DNA of 64,000 nt, from positions 304,397,132 through 304,461,131 of the forward strand of contig CM042689.1 of NCBI GenBank assembly GCA_023614405.1, given 5' to 3'. The notes below the pieces were generated by a model that searched no databases, had not been told where the DNA came from, and saw only the letters and a program-made list of their open reading frames with translations. This DNA comes from Avena insularis. Taxonomy: Eukaryota > Streptophyta > Magnoliopsida > Poales > Poaceae. The position numbers were made by a program, and so were the translations under genes. Numbering within the stretch: the stretch's first letter is position 1; each line of letters starts with the position of its first letter. Shown piece after piece: positions 32,176 to 44,131 of the stretch.

Positions 32176-34793
32176 ACTACAAGAAGAGGTACAGTCCTAA
32201 ACACCTTTGTTGCTCTTGATTCACCGTCTGTTATAAGTAAGCTTGTCACACCACCACCACATACTCATGCTACACACATTGCTACTACTGCTGAATCTGA
32301 AACTGCTTTTGGTGCTCATGATGTTACTTCTACTGTGCTTGATGCGAGTGGTTCATTAGGTCCTTTTCTAGATGCTACTATGGCTGGTCTAGGAAATACC
32401 GAAACTCCTAGTGAAGAAACTGTTACACTAGCTAGCTCACCTGAGTCTAGTGAGAATTATGATATTAATAACGGTTACATTGAGTTCACTGATGAATTTG
32501 TTGAAGAGTGCTGAAACACACATGGTACTAGTGCTATTAAGAGTCTCCTTGCTAGGCGTACTATTATGCCTAAAATGTCCTCTGATCCTAAGTTTGCCAC
32601 CTCTCCCATAGATATTAAAGATGAAGATTATGATTTCTCTCTTGATTTGTCCTATTTAGATATTGTTGAGAAAGAACCTTTTTGTGGGACTGAAAATGAG
32701 AGTCCTGTGGCTCATATGAATGAGCTTTCTACTATGAGTGCTTTGTTCTCTGATGATTTTAAGATGCGCAAGTTCTTTGTTACCAAGATCTTCCCTTTTT
32801 CACTAAAAGGAGAAGCTAGGGCTTGGTTTAATAGATTACCTTGATAGCCCTGATTGCTTCTTTCTTCCAGAAATATTTTCCTCCTAGTGATAGACATGCT
32901 GCTTTGCAGAGACTTTTTGATTTTAAACAGGGAGAAGAAGAGAAATTGCATGAGTCATGGACAAGGTTTTGTGCCTTGATTCATGCACATCCTGGATGTC
33001 CATTGCCTAAGAATGATCTTCTTGATATTTATTATAATGGACTAACTAATGATTCTAGGACCTACCTAGATAGCTTTGCTGATTGTGTTTTCAGGAAAAG
33101 AACTCCTACAGATGCTGAAGAATTAATGGCTAAGATAAGCAAGAATTATGATGATTGGACTTCAACTGAGTTGAATACACCTAAGCCTATTACTCCTGAA
33201 CCAGTTGGGCCTAAACCAGTTCCAACACCCACACCAAAGAAGAGGGGAGTTATTGCATTAAATGATGAAGTGATGAAGGAAGCTAAGAAATGTCTAAAGG
33301 AGAAAGGTATTAGAGCTGAAAATGTAAAGAATCTACATCTTATAGAAGAACTATGCAAGCCAATTCCTCACTCATCTACTATTGAGGTACACTGTCTCCA
33401 CTTTAATGAAGGGGATATTCCCTATGGTAAGCCTCCTGATCAATGCTTAGAGGAACTTGACACATTTATTGTTAAACAAGGTAATTTTAATAAACAAGTT
33501 TAGAATCATTTATTGGAAAACTCTAGAGCTATCCATGAGTTGAAAGATATTGTGGAAAGAACTTCTAATGATATTAAAATGATTTGTAAACACTTTCAAA
33601 TGGTTCAAACCCAACTTGATCAACTTGCTAAGGTACAAAAGGATATGCTAGTTGATGCCTCAGGAAATAAACATGCTTATGGAATTAGAACTAGGAGTGG
33701 TATAGCTACTCAATCTCCTTTATATCCTGAAGGACACCCTAAAATAATTGAGCAGGATTCTCAACAAGGTGAGAATAGTGGTAGTCCTCGTAAGAGAAAG
33801 AAAAAGAAGCACAAAATAGTTGAGGAACCACTTGAACCTGCTGTAGATCCTAATAGTATATCTGTCTCTCATGCTAAAACTGAGAGTGGTAATGGTAATA
33901 ATGATGCTCCTGATAAGGAGGAAGTTGAGGAAGAACCTGAGAAGCACACTAAAAACACTAGGTACACAAAGGAAGATTTTATTGCTAATAAACATGGTAA
34001 AGAGAGAGAACCTTGGGTGCAGAAACCTATGCCTTTTCCAGCTAAGAAACACAAGTCAAAGAAGGAAGAACACTACAACAAGTTTTGTGAGTGGATGAAA
34101 CCTTTATTTTTGCAAATTCCTTTGACTGATGCCATTAAGTTGCCTTCTTATTCAAAGTATATGAAGGATATTGTCTCTAATAAAAGGAAGATTCCTAATA
34201 AGGAGATTTCTACGGTGCTTGCTAATTATTCCTTCAATGGTAAGGTTCCAAAGAAACTTGGGGACCTAGGTATACCAACTATTCCTTGCTCTATTGAGAA
34301 TAATTATGTTAGAACTGCTTTATGTGATTTAGGAGCTGGAGTTAGTGTTATGCCCTTTTCTCTCTACAACAGACTCTAGCTAGAAAAGTTGATACCAACT
34401 GATATATCTTTGCAAATGGATGATAACTCAACTACTATTCCTGTTGGTATATGTGAGGATGTTCCTGTTCAAGTGGCTCATAATTGCTTGGTTTTAATTG
34501 ATTTTGCTGTGCTTGAAATGCCTGAAGATGATAATATGTATATTATTCTTGGGAGACCTTTTCTTAATACTGCAGGTGCTGTCATTAATTGTAATCAAGG
34601 AAAAGTAACATTCAATATTGATGACAAAGAGCATACTGTTTATTTCCCCAAGAAGGTTGCTAGAAGCTATTGCCTGAATTCCATTGAAAATATTGAGAGC
34701 ATCAAGGTTGGAGAAATATATTGTCCCATTCCACAAGAAATTTTTGAAACTATTATGATTGGAACCATTGCTATCAAGTATGAGGTAACATAA
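32155..34793 (+). pseudogene. Element E gag-protease (Athila-like), broken
   Basis: The gag core is recognisable from FSDDFKMRKFFVTKIFPFSL, KGEARAWFNRLP, FFQKYFPPSDRHAALQRLFD and LPKNDLLDIYYNGLT, in the order known for Athila-type Gypsy elements. Downstream are a Lys-rich segment, the EREPWVQKPMPFP region, a protease core with LCDLGAGVSVMPFSLYNRL and the flap/end region with YIILGRPFLNTAGAVI. Defects: TGA at 32512-32514, stops and a frame change after NRLP (about 32842), TAG at 33501-33503 and TAG at 34377-34379. The apparent start at 32155 lies in the 46-bp flank copy, so the original N-terminus is lost. No zinc knuckle was recognised. Coding stops at 34793. Confidence 0.85.
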
Positions 34794-35647
34794 TCACCTT
34801 GTGGAATGCAAAGTTTTGTTTCATATAAGATTGTTTTGGTAACAAGACTTGATCAACCTTGTTAACAAAATGATTTTAATGAACAAAATAATGTTTTCAC
34901 TGTGGTTATACTTGCTTTCTTTTACTTTTCTCCTTCCTAGTCTTTGTCTTTCTTTTGCTAGATTTGGTTTTGCTAGTTGTTTGCTTGTTAGTTTGTCTTA
35001 GAGCTCCTGTAGTTTGGCTTTTGGTTTGCTTTCGCTTCTTCTGAAAAAACTATTTCTCCGAGAAAATCAATTTTCATACCCTGAAAATTAGCCAAAGATA
35101 AAGTTTTCCGAAAAATTCCAGAAAATTCAAAATAATTTTTTCCTCAAAAAAAGGGGCATAGGGACACCTGGAGTGACCCAGGGGGCCACCCCGGGCCACC
35201 ACACCCCTAGTAGGCGCGATCTACCAGTGGGTGGCGCCTAGGGTGGCCCACCTGGGCCCCTCCAGGCTGCCTCCTCAAAGCCATCTTCTTTCTCTCTCCC
35301 GAAAAACACTGGAAAACTTGCTCAAGCTCGAGTTCTTGCTATTATTGCTCGCGATTTTCGATCTCCTTGCTCAACCCATCTTTGCTGCTGATTTTTGGAG
35401 AGATTGTTCCTTGGTATGTGCCTCCTCCACTTGTCCAATTAGATTTGTGATTGGTAGATTGTATCTTGAGTATTTTGCTGCTATAGGTGATAGGTTGTTT
35501 GAGCTTGCATGCTTGTTATATGCTTAGAAACTTCATTTTGATGCATGTGTAGTCCTCTAGCAAGCTCCTATAGTAGTTGCTCACCATTTATCAACATGGA
35601 AATCACTTGGTTTGATGTTTGTCTAAAAATTTCAAAATAGGGAAGTC
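34794..35647 (+). other. Non-coding join where RT-integrase is missing
   Basis: No RT, RNase H or integrase motif is found in any frame. The left part is AT-rich with long pyrimidine runs. The part at about 35150-35290 is GC-rich (GGGTGGCGCCTAGG type) and resembles the GC-rich stretch before the TATA-like site of the element's own LTR. It may be a leader or promoter-like region for the following ORF; that is only an inference. Confidence 0.5.
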
Positions 35648-36726
35648 ATGGACCACCACAATTTTGGTGAAATATTTGAGGGTGATGCACCTAGAAGGGC
35701 AAGGCTTCCAATATCATCCACCAGTGTCATGCCCTCATAAAATGAGGATCTCATCACTCCACGATTTGGTGACGAGGGAGATGAGGGGGATGCGCATCCC
35801 TCCGCCTTTCCTTGCCAAACCTTCTTGTAGGCTGCTCAAATCCTTAATGATTTTATGACCTTGGTTCGGAGGGCTGTTCTAACGAGTCTTATGCAGGATG
35901 AGAGCGCGCAATATGCTACGCTCGCCAAAACATTTGTGGAGAGTTTCTCCTTTACTAACAGTGTGTTCCATCCAGATGTTTCTTTCCAAGTTTATGGCAC
36001 GTCTTACCATATGACATTGAAGAAATTTTGTGGGGATCTTGGACTTGGTATAGCTGGGTCAGCAAAGAAGATTCCAGCTCAACCCGCTGATTTGATGGAG
36101 CTTTACCGAGGAATAACCAATGATGATAGTTGTAGAGCTCAACGGGGAAAGATAAGAAACATTCAGCTTCCAGCCATCCGGTACTTCGCTTACTATCTTG
36201 CCACTAGTGTTCTTGGTAGGGAGAACACTAGTAATATTCCAGCTATCATTTGGCTTTCTTAGCTGTTGCGCTCAACAATGATACCACGTATCATATTGGT
36301 TCTCTCATTGCTCGTCGCTTAACAACTAAGGGACCCATTTATGGGGGAATTATTGCTACTCGTGTTGCTGCTGCCTTGGACATTGCTGTTGATCCAAATG
36401 ATACAATCTTGGCTCCTGAGAGGCTTGATCTCGCTTCCATGAAGGCGCATCACTTTGTCACCACTAGCTCTACCCTAGAGAAATTGGTTTATAGAATGTT
36501 GTTTATTGACGGGGAAGAGAGAGAGATCCCTCTCCCCAAAACCACTTTGTTCAGTATTTCTTAGGGACCTTGGTCACGCTCCAAGGAGGAGATGGATGAG
36601 TTGCTGCACTCCCTTAACTTCCATGGGCACTATCGGGAGGAAGCACCGTCATATGACCCTGCGGTACACTACACGGGGGAGTTCTCGAGCTCGTACCGGG
36701 AAGAGGGAGCCTCCTCGTCATACTAA
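35648..36726 (+). pseudogene. Athila-type accessory ORF downstream of pol position
   Basis: The frame starts at ATG 35648 (MDHHNFGEIFEGDAP), with stops at about 35738 and 35829. It runs through SFTNSVFHPDVSFQVYGTSY, MTLKKFCGDLGLG, RNIQLPAIRYFAYYLATSVL to a frame change near 36255. It then continues through YHIGSLIARRLTTKGPIYGG and ATRVAAALDI to a TAG at 36562 and a final TAA at 36724-36726. The arrangement (conserved LPAIRYFA, then IGSLIARRL, then KGPIYGGI) is that of a protein carried by grass Athila-like elements between integrase and the 3' LTR. Its role is unsettled; the position is that of the env-like ORF. Decayed here. Confidence 0.7.
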
Positions 36727-39004
36727 GGAGGTGCATCTACTTGGGCACCATGGGATTGAGCCCCACTTAGGCCAAAAGCCTAAGCTTGGGGGGAGGTATA
36801 CCGAGATCACACTCATATATATATATATTATGTTCGGTCGGTTCTTTTTATATCCATTGTTTTGCTTTCTTTTTGGTTCTTGTAGCTTCTTTCTTAAAAC
36901 ACAAAAATACCAAAAATATTTTCGTTGTTTCTCTTTCTTTGTTTCTTTGCTTTGGTTTTGCCTTAAAAGAAAAATCCAAAAAGATTTTGCTTTGTTTGGT
37001 TTGCTTTTTCTTAGTTTGTTTTTTGCTTTGTTTGGTTTGCTTTTTCTTAGTTTGTTTTTTGCTTTGTTTGATTTCTTTAAAAATTCGTAAACACCAAAAA
37101 GATTTGTTGTTCTTCTTTGGTTTTGTGAGTTCTTTGCAGGGTTCAGCCGTCCTCAGTGGATTTTGGTTTCATGTTATTATTCAAGTCAAACAAGTGAAGG
37201 GCAATAATGAAGATTAAGACAACTCGAGGCATGGTAAGAGGCTGGTAACGAACTCTATTTGTTTCATTTTTGTACATATACTCATCATTGTGAGCATGCT
37301 TAGCCTGTTTGTGTAAGGTGTATGTCATTATGGATGCTTAGTAGTTCTTGCTTGTCTATGATTAGCTCCAGCTTGCTAATAGTTTGTAGCATGTCATATA
37401 AATGTTTGCTTGCATTGTTTTATTCATATTTTGGTATGATATTGCGGTATCCTCCTTTGACCGTTCATGTGAATCGACTTGGCACATGCTCACGCATGCA
37501 TATGACTAATCAATAGTCAGTAAGCCTCGATGATTTATTTTGCCTCGGAGTTCTTGTATCATTTTCATGCCATAATTATTCCTGTATTGTTGCAAGCATG
37601 ATTATGACAATTATTGCTCTCTCGTTTGTCGCTCCCTCTCTTTTTCTAGCCTTCACTTGCACTGAGTATGAGCTCTACCTGTGTTTGCAACTCCCCAAAA
37701 CCAATATTGCCAGCTGTGTCCACCATACCTACCTATTAGCATCGTTTGCTATTTTAGTGCATATTCAATATGCCTTGTTTTCTTCCAAATAAAATGTTTG
37801 TCTGTTTTGAGAAAGTTAATTAGTAAATCTCTCACGAACTTGATGGCACACTTTATTCCTTGCACTTAATAATCCTGAACCATTGTGACTAGTCCATGAA
37901 AGTTATATGCTTGCAAATTATATGCTGGGAGTCAGCAGAACCGTGTTGTCACGGGGAACACTTTCAACACTTTTTGGATATCCTATCCAGTTGATACTTT
38001 GCTCTTTTGTTTACGGATGTCGACGATGTGAAATAAAAGGGGAGCTTGTGAGTTCGTGGAGTTTATACATTGTGTTAGAGAAACGCCTGGGCCGCTAGCC
38101 TAAGCCATGCCTAATCATGGTGGAAACTTGCAGCATCACCATAATGAGCATCTATGAAGCATCCTCAATAAAAAGCTATGCATATGGTAAATAAAAAGAT
38201 TGCTGAGATGCTCATTGTCTGCTTGCCTTGTCATTTTGGTTATGGGAAAGCTCATGTACCATGTGCAAGGGGTACCCCGTTGGCGGTTCTCTATGATATG
38301 CATGTATTTACAATGACAAGAACTTACAGATAACCAAAGTTGAGTAGCATGCGGAGCAGCCCTCGTACTCAAGGGACATGGGATTTCCAGTCTATGGTCT
38401 ATCAAGCATATGATTCAGAGTGGACCTCACTTTCACCTTAACCACATGAAGATGCCTATGATAGGGGCAATGAGAGCTCAAAGCTAATGAGTACCTTCCT
38501 TTCAGCATTAGGAAGCCTTTCAAACCTTTCAAAACCGTTTTCACAACCTTGTTGAGTCACCACTTATTCTATGAGCACCTTCTTGAGAGCATAGTTGTCA
38601 TTCTTGTGTTTGTTCCAAAACTTGGTTAATTATGTCATGACTTTGATGCGTGTATCTCTGATATCTTTACCTCTAGTCTTCACTTTAACTTCAAAGGTGC
38701 CTTGGCATTCATATTGTGCTCTACAAACAAAGGCAAGCGAGATACCACTCTATCATACCTTACTATGAGCATTGTAATGTTGCTTATGTTTATGTTTCAT
38801 GCTACTTATTATTATTGAGTTGGTTTCTCTTCATAGCTTGCAATGACTATTGAGTAGACTTAGTTGCATACTTATTATTATGAATGGTTTAAGCATCTAC
38901 TCCTGTGTTGAGAATATATACATCATATGAAGCAAATGTGTTCGTGAAAGTTCTTTTATCGCACTTAGTTTTCAACTGAATTGCTTGAGGACAAGCAATA
39001 AGCT
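36727..39004 (+). other. 3' non-coding internal region of element E
   Basis: T-rich stretches, an (AT)n run at about 36814-36830, and from about 37300 similarity to the 3' internal regions of the NA elements. The most conserved part is 38074-38292, which contains the 11-bp inverted repeat AATGAGCATCT/AGATGCTCATT (38143-38153, 38206-38216) and GGGGTACCCC. No conserved ORF. Confidence 0.6.
36985..37071 (+). repeat. 36-bp tandem repeat, about 2.4 copies
   Basis: Units starting TTTTGCTTTGTTTGG begin at 36985 and 37021, with a partial third at 37057. Confidence 0.8.
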
Positions 39005-39019
39005 AAGCTTGGGGGGAGT
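39005..39019 (+). promoter_or_regulatory. Polypurine tract, element E
   Basis: AAGCTTGGGGGGAGT immediately precedes the 3' LTR. Confidence 0.85.
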
Positions 39020-40388
39020 TGATACGTCCAAAACGTATCTACTTTCCCGAACACTTTTGCTATTGTTTCTCCTCTAAACTTGTGTGATTTGGATACAACT
39101 AACACGGACTGACGCTGTTTTCAGCATAATTACCTTGGTGTCTTGTTTTTGTGCAGAAAATCAACTATCAGGAAAAATCCCGGAAAATATGCCAAAAATT
39201 ATATTTCACCAGAAGACCCACGGAGCCAGAAGATGAGACGGAGAAGGGGCCTGGGGGGCCCACACCCCTGCCAGGCGCGGGTGGGCCCTGCCCCGCGCCT
39301 AGGGGGGTGCAGCCACCCCAGGCACCCCCTCGGCCACCCTATGCGCCTATAAGTTGCCTCTCGACCTAAAAACCGGGGGAGGGTCGATAGTTTTCCAGAA
39401 ATAGTTCCGCTCCGCTGCCGCCACCAGAAACCAGTATTCGGATCCAGAAACTCCGTTCTGGCACCCTGCCGGGACGAGGAATTTGGAGAGGATCATCACC
39501 ATCGTCATCACCAAGGCATCTCCATCAACCATCGATGTTTCCCTCATCCATGAGTGAGTAATCCCTCGCTGTAGGCTTGGGGATGGTAGGGATTGGATGA
39601 GTTCTATCATGTAATCGAATAAGATCTGTTAGGGGATAGTGCCTAGTATCTCTATTAGTGCTATTTGACTTTTTTGCAACTTGTTGTGCTTAATGCTTGT
39701 CACTAGGGCCCGAGTGCCATGATCTCAGATCTGAGCTTATTATTGAATCATTATGATAGTATTGTTTGTGATCTTATATGCAAGTTGTGTACACATATCA
39801 TTGTCCGGATCCAAAGGCCCCAAAGTGATAATAATTGGGACAACCGGAGGGGATGGTTGTGGTGTGAGGATCACATGTGTTCATGGAGTGTTAATGCTTT
39901 GCTCCAGTGCTCTATTAAAAGGAGCACCTTAATTTCCAATAGTTCCCTAGAGTCCCCGCTGCCACGGGCTGGCTGGACAGAAGATGTGCAAGTTCTCATT
40001 GCGAGCACGTATGACTATATATGGAGCACATGCCTAGGATTGTTTAGTACTTGGATGCTTGTTATCATTTATCTGCAATGCCCTAGATCTTGAAGTTACA
40101 TGTTTAGACTCGTCCATGCAACGCCCGTCCATCTATCCCTATGCCTACCGCACTCATATCCTACTGTTTGCTGCTACTATTACTATTGCTCCTATTTCAC
40201 TTCTTCCGTTGCTTTGCTGTTGCTACTGATAAACTTTTGTGAGCAAGAACTATTTCCAGGTGCAGCTGAATTGACAACTCAGTTGTTAAGGCTTGCAAGT
40301 ATTCTTTGGATCCCCTTGTGTCGAATTAATAAATTGGGTAATACTACCCACAAAGACTGTTGCGATCCCCTATGCTTGTGGGTCATTA
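39020..40388 (+). repeat. 3' LTR of element E
   Basis: Starts TGATACGTCC with an intact GATACGT/ACGTATC inverted repeat (39021-39039). It ends GGTCATTA where the other LTR ends GGTCATCA, followed by TSD GTAAG. Confidence 0.9.
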
Positions 40389-41342
40389 GTAAGGTAAACA
40401 ATCCACTTGTTCCATGAACAAGAGACCGTTGTTTTCTCAGTGGCAACGGCATATCTACAACCTTAGAGATTTTTGTCACTTCCCTTAGATTAAATAGAGG
40501 CATGAACCCATTATATAGCATAAATACCCCCTCTTGGAGTCACTAGCATATACTTGGCCAAGATAGCTACTAGAAACAAAGAGCATGCAAGATCACAAAC
40601 AAACAGACATGATAGAATTAATAAGACAAAACCATTAATCAATCTGACATAGTAATCTCAATATCCATCGGATCGCCGCAAACACAACATGCATGATTAC
40701 AAATAGATGATCTTAATCATGAACGGAGCTCACAAGATCTAAACATGGTAGCACAAAGGAGGATATACAACCATCTAGCTACTACATGGACCCGTAGTCC
40801 AAGGTGGAACTACTCACACTTCATACTGGAGGCTAGCATGATGAATAAGGAGGCCTCTGGGATGATATCCCCTCTGGCAGGGTGCCGGGAAGAACTTTAG
40901 ATCCCCCCGATCTAGGGACAATGGTGGCGGCGGCTACAGATGGCTTCGTGGAATATTGATCGATCCTTAGGGTTTTGGCATCGGGGGGTGTTTATAGGCG
41001 AAGAGGCGAGGCAGGGGGCAGCCAGGGTGGTCACACCCCCAGGTGCGGCTAACCCTAGCTGGCCAGGGGTGTGGCCCCTGGTGCCACCCTCCGCCTCGAT
41101 CACTGTTCCCCACGGTAAAATATTGACTTTGGCTTTTGTCCTGTCCAATTCCGAGAATATTGATTTTCTGCCTTTCTGGAACCAAAAACAGAAGATAACA
41201 GGCAACTGGCACTGTGGCATCTTATTAATAGGTTATATCAGAAAACATATAAAAACACCTCGAAGTGTAGACAAAGCAAAGCAAAGTAGATACTAAACAA
41301 GCATGGAACATAAAAAAATATAGATACGTTTCCGACGTATCA

Positions 41343-41729
41343 GTAACATCTCTAACTTCGTTGCTCTTCAAGATTCTTTGCTTGAGCACCTTTTGTATGT
41401 TGCACGCGATAGCTATATTCTCTTATTACGCCTCTCCGATCGACTGTGTTACTCTCATCCAATCTAGAGAACTGGCCCAAGTGGAACTCGTGATGGCTAG
41501 GGACCGCATCGCAAAGGAACATGCCGCGGCTGAGGCTGAGGCGCTTCGACAGAAGGCTGAGGAGGTGGCTGAGATAGGTGGATATGGAGAACCAGCAGGG
41601 GATGGGGTGTCCTCCTCCATGCCGGTGGCTAATCCTGTCACAAAGCGGAAGAGGAAATCCAAGGGCATGGCTCCACCAGGTAAAGGCCCTATCACCCGCC
41701 AAGCACGGGCGCAAGGCATTGTGTCTTAA
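41343..41729 (+). pseudogene. LINE ORF1, C-terminal fragment
   Basis: The open frame from 41361 ends with TAA at 41727-41729, which overlaps the ATG of the endonuclease ORF (TAATG). It contains an Ala/Glu-rich helix (KEHAAAEAEALRQKAEEVAE) and a basic C-terminus (KRKRKSKGMAPPGKGPITRQ). No CCHC knuckle remains. The call rests mainly on position before ORF2, so it is moderate. Confidence 0.5.
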
Positions 41730-42870
41730 TGCAGATTCTCTTGTGGAATATTCGAGGATTTGGCCATCGGGGGAGGCGAACCCTCTTGAAAGACTACCTC
41801 CGCAAGCACAAGATCGACGTTGTTTGTCTCCAAGAAACAATAAAACATGGGTTCACGGATGCTGAGCTACGTAGACTGGAAAGTGGGTGACAAGTTCTAC
41901 TAGTGTTGGCTCCCAGCCTCAGGGCATTCTGGGGGAAGGCACGTTGGTCTGTGGGATATTGTATTGGAGGTGGACCATGTGGAGCAAGGCCAGAATTTTC
42001 TCAGCGCCACGGTTCTGCATAGGGATGATCATTAGACGATGGAAATGATGGCGGTTTATGGGCCCATGGACCATGGAAGACAAAAAACTCAAATATTAAC
42101 TGGAACAAGATGGACCTGTTTAATGCTCATATCGCTGGCTGGGGTCTACGAGAGCTTTCTCACATGGGGGTCCATTTCACCTGGTCGAATTGGCAACTGA
42201 ATCCGGTTCGCTGTGTTTTGGGCAGAGTTTTCATTTCCCTGGAATTCGAGGCCATCTTCCCCCTGTCCTCCCTCTCGGCTGAAACTGTCCTAAGTTCAGA
42301 CCATAACCCCTTGATCTTCGACTCCAGGGAGGACACCAAGGTTAAGTCGAATTGCTTCTTCTTCGAAACAGGGTGGTTCGAAGTCCAAGGGTTTAAGTAA
42401 CTAGTGTTAACGAAGTGGGTTTCGTTTGGGGGCCCCTGCTAGGCACCGCGATGTGCTAGACTGGTGGCAGGCCTTCTCCACGAGCCTGCGGCAATTTCTC
42501 AGAGGCTGGAGCAGGAACCGGGGGAAGGAGGCTCACCGCAGCAAGCGGGTGCTGCTAGGTCAGATCACCCATCTTGACATGTAGGATGATTCGTCGGGTT
42601 TAGACGAAGAGGTCCATGCTCAGCGATACCACCTGGAAGAGGAACTACTCCAGAGTTACCGCCAAGAGGAGGAGTACTGGTGCCAGTGAGGAAGGGATCG
42701 CTGGGTGCTTCAGGGTGACGCGAACACTGGTTATTTTCATGTTGTGGCCAACGGGAGGCGACGGAAATGCCATATTTCCTCTTTGGTGGAAGATGATGAG
42801 ATCATCACAGAAAAGGAGGCTATCCAAGCTCACATCTATAGCTTCTACCGCGATCTGCTTGGTTCCTCGG
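41729..42870 (+). pseudogene. LINE ORF2, endonuclease part
   Basis: ORF2 makes the nickase and reverse transcriptase for target-primed reverse transcription. The frame starts at ATG 41729 with LLWNIRGFGHRGRR and DVVCLQETIK, the N-terminal signature of plant L1 AP-like endonucleases. After a frame change at about 41885 it continues with ASGHSGGRHVGLWD and an AVYGP segment containing stops. The end of the domain is seen as THMGVHFTWSNWQ-like sequence and SSDHNPL (the catalytic SDH). After a decayed linker, GDANTGYFHV and NGRRRKCHISSL precede the RT. Many stops make it inactive. Confidence 0.8.
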
Positions 42871-44123
42871 TGTAACACCCCAAAAATATTAATGAGGATC
42901 AATTTCTAATTAACCAAGATTAGGGTTAACAAAAGCTTTTATTAATTAAACCCTAACTTAATGAATGTGTGTATGAATGTTTGTAATGCCATGTTTGATT
43001 GTTGTAAATGATGAGAAATGGTTTAAAGATCAAAACCATATCATCTAGGTCATTTCCAAACCAGATCAAAACAAAATAAAATCTAAATATGAAGCATATG
43101 ACCTAATGGTCATTTCTGCCAAAGTTAACCACTAGCTCACTTTGAGCATCTCTAGCAACTAATCTCAAACATAAAATTTTCCATTCCTTTTCTCCCCTCG
43201 CTAGACCTAGTGACACTCAACCCAATGGAGCTTTCCAACCTTGCAGGAACAAATCCCAACCCATTTGAGAGGCAATGCAAAACTGAATCTATCTTATATA
43301 TCAAGATAGCCATTTTTGGAAAACCACTCAAACCTTCACCACTTAACAAACCATTGCACCTAGAGACTACCAAGATTAGTACCAGAACACCCACCAAAAA
43401 TCACTGGAAAATTTGATGGTTTAGTTCTTGTGGCCATTATATTGAACACTTGGTGATCACAGTACAAACTCAGTAACTATTCACTGTTTTGATCAAACCT
43501 TTGATCATCTTGTGAACTCACCAAGATCACACGTTGTGCCTTTAATGCCCTCAGTACCAGCCCGTGCAAAGGAGCTCCCTCACTCGACCAAATGAGTAGT
43601 GAAAAAATCATAGCCGAGCTCACCTTGCCATCCCGACACGAACACGCCGCCACAGACCATGCCGCCCTCGCCCACGATGTCTAGGAGGTAGCTCTAACCT
43701 CACCGCCTTTGCCTGTGCACGCCCTAACCAAAGACCACTCGAGGAAACGCCAGCAAAGCCATGCCCATTTAACACCAGACCATGCCGGTCGCCGCGCCAG
43801 AGCGCCGAGCAATCCCGCGCGCACATGCTGCGCCTCGCCCTCACCTTGCGCCATTACGTTCCCCATGACCTCAGCAAGCTCCCAGACATGATCGTTTGAC
43901 CGCACAAGCACCATGACCACCGTACGCCATGACGATTGCTGACGGTACCGCCACATAGCATGAACGTTCTAGAACGATTTAGACCGGGCCTCGCCGTGCC
44001 ACTGTGCATATGACGATCGCCCTGAAGCATCGCGTCGACCTATACCCTTGGCCATGCCTATAGCTCACTTTAACTGCGTCGCTTGCGAGCCTGAACCATG
44101 CCGCCATGCCCCCTTCACCGCAT

Positions 44124-44131
44124 TATAAATA
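44124..44131 (+). promoter_or_regulatory. TATA box of the solo LTR
   Basis: TATAAATA followed by GAGCTCTCCC and a C-rich leader, in a region otherwise rich in CpG. A typical plant core promoter layout. Confidence 0.5.

Larger units (their letters stand above)
30760..40388 (+). mobile_element. Element E: defective Athila-like Gypsy retrotransposon
   Basis: LTRs of 1370 bp (30760-32129) and 1369 bp (39020-40388) start TGATACGTCCAAAAC and are nearly identical. TSD GTAAG lies at 30755-30759 and 40389-40393. Between them are gag-protease remnants, an Athila-type accessory ORF, a long 3' region and a PPT. RT, RNase H and integrase are absent between 34794 and 35640. The expected tRNA-Asp PBS is absent: the 5' LTR is followed by 46 bases that duplicate the sequence to the right of the element. 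Confidence 0.88.
27862..41342 (-). mobile_element. NA element copy 3, interrupted by Gypsy A and element E
   Basis: The visible minus-strand parts are the 5' LTR (41342-40389 plus 30759-30178, split by element E), PBS at 30169-30152, the ORF (29929-28670) and the start of the 3' region, which stops at 27862 where Gypsy A was inserted. It sits in the LINE at 41343 (predicted TSD GTAAC). It is the oldest NA copy by nesting order and has the longest version of the ORF. Confidence 0.85.
30178..41342 (-). repeat. 5' LTR of NA copy 3, split by element E
   Basis: 30178-30759 and 40389-41342 together give about 1.53 kb homologous to the copy 2 LTRs. The right end is ACGTTTCCGACGTATCA with the terminal inverted repeat at 41323-41341. 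Confidence 0.85.

Noticed and set aside
36786..37217. Phe/Leu-rich ORF that looks like a membrane protein
   Set aside because: It comes from T-rich tandem-repeat DNA (TTTTGCTTTGTTTGG units) in the 3' region of element E and is not conserved in the NA copies.
40389..40434. The 46-bp repeat as a conserved leader of element E
   Set aside because: It aligns with the NA LTR (for example 25636-25680 region), so it is target-site DNA and not part of E.
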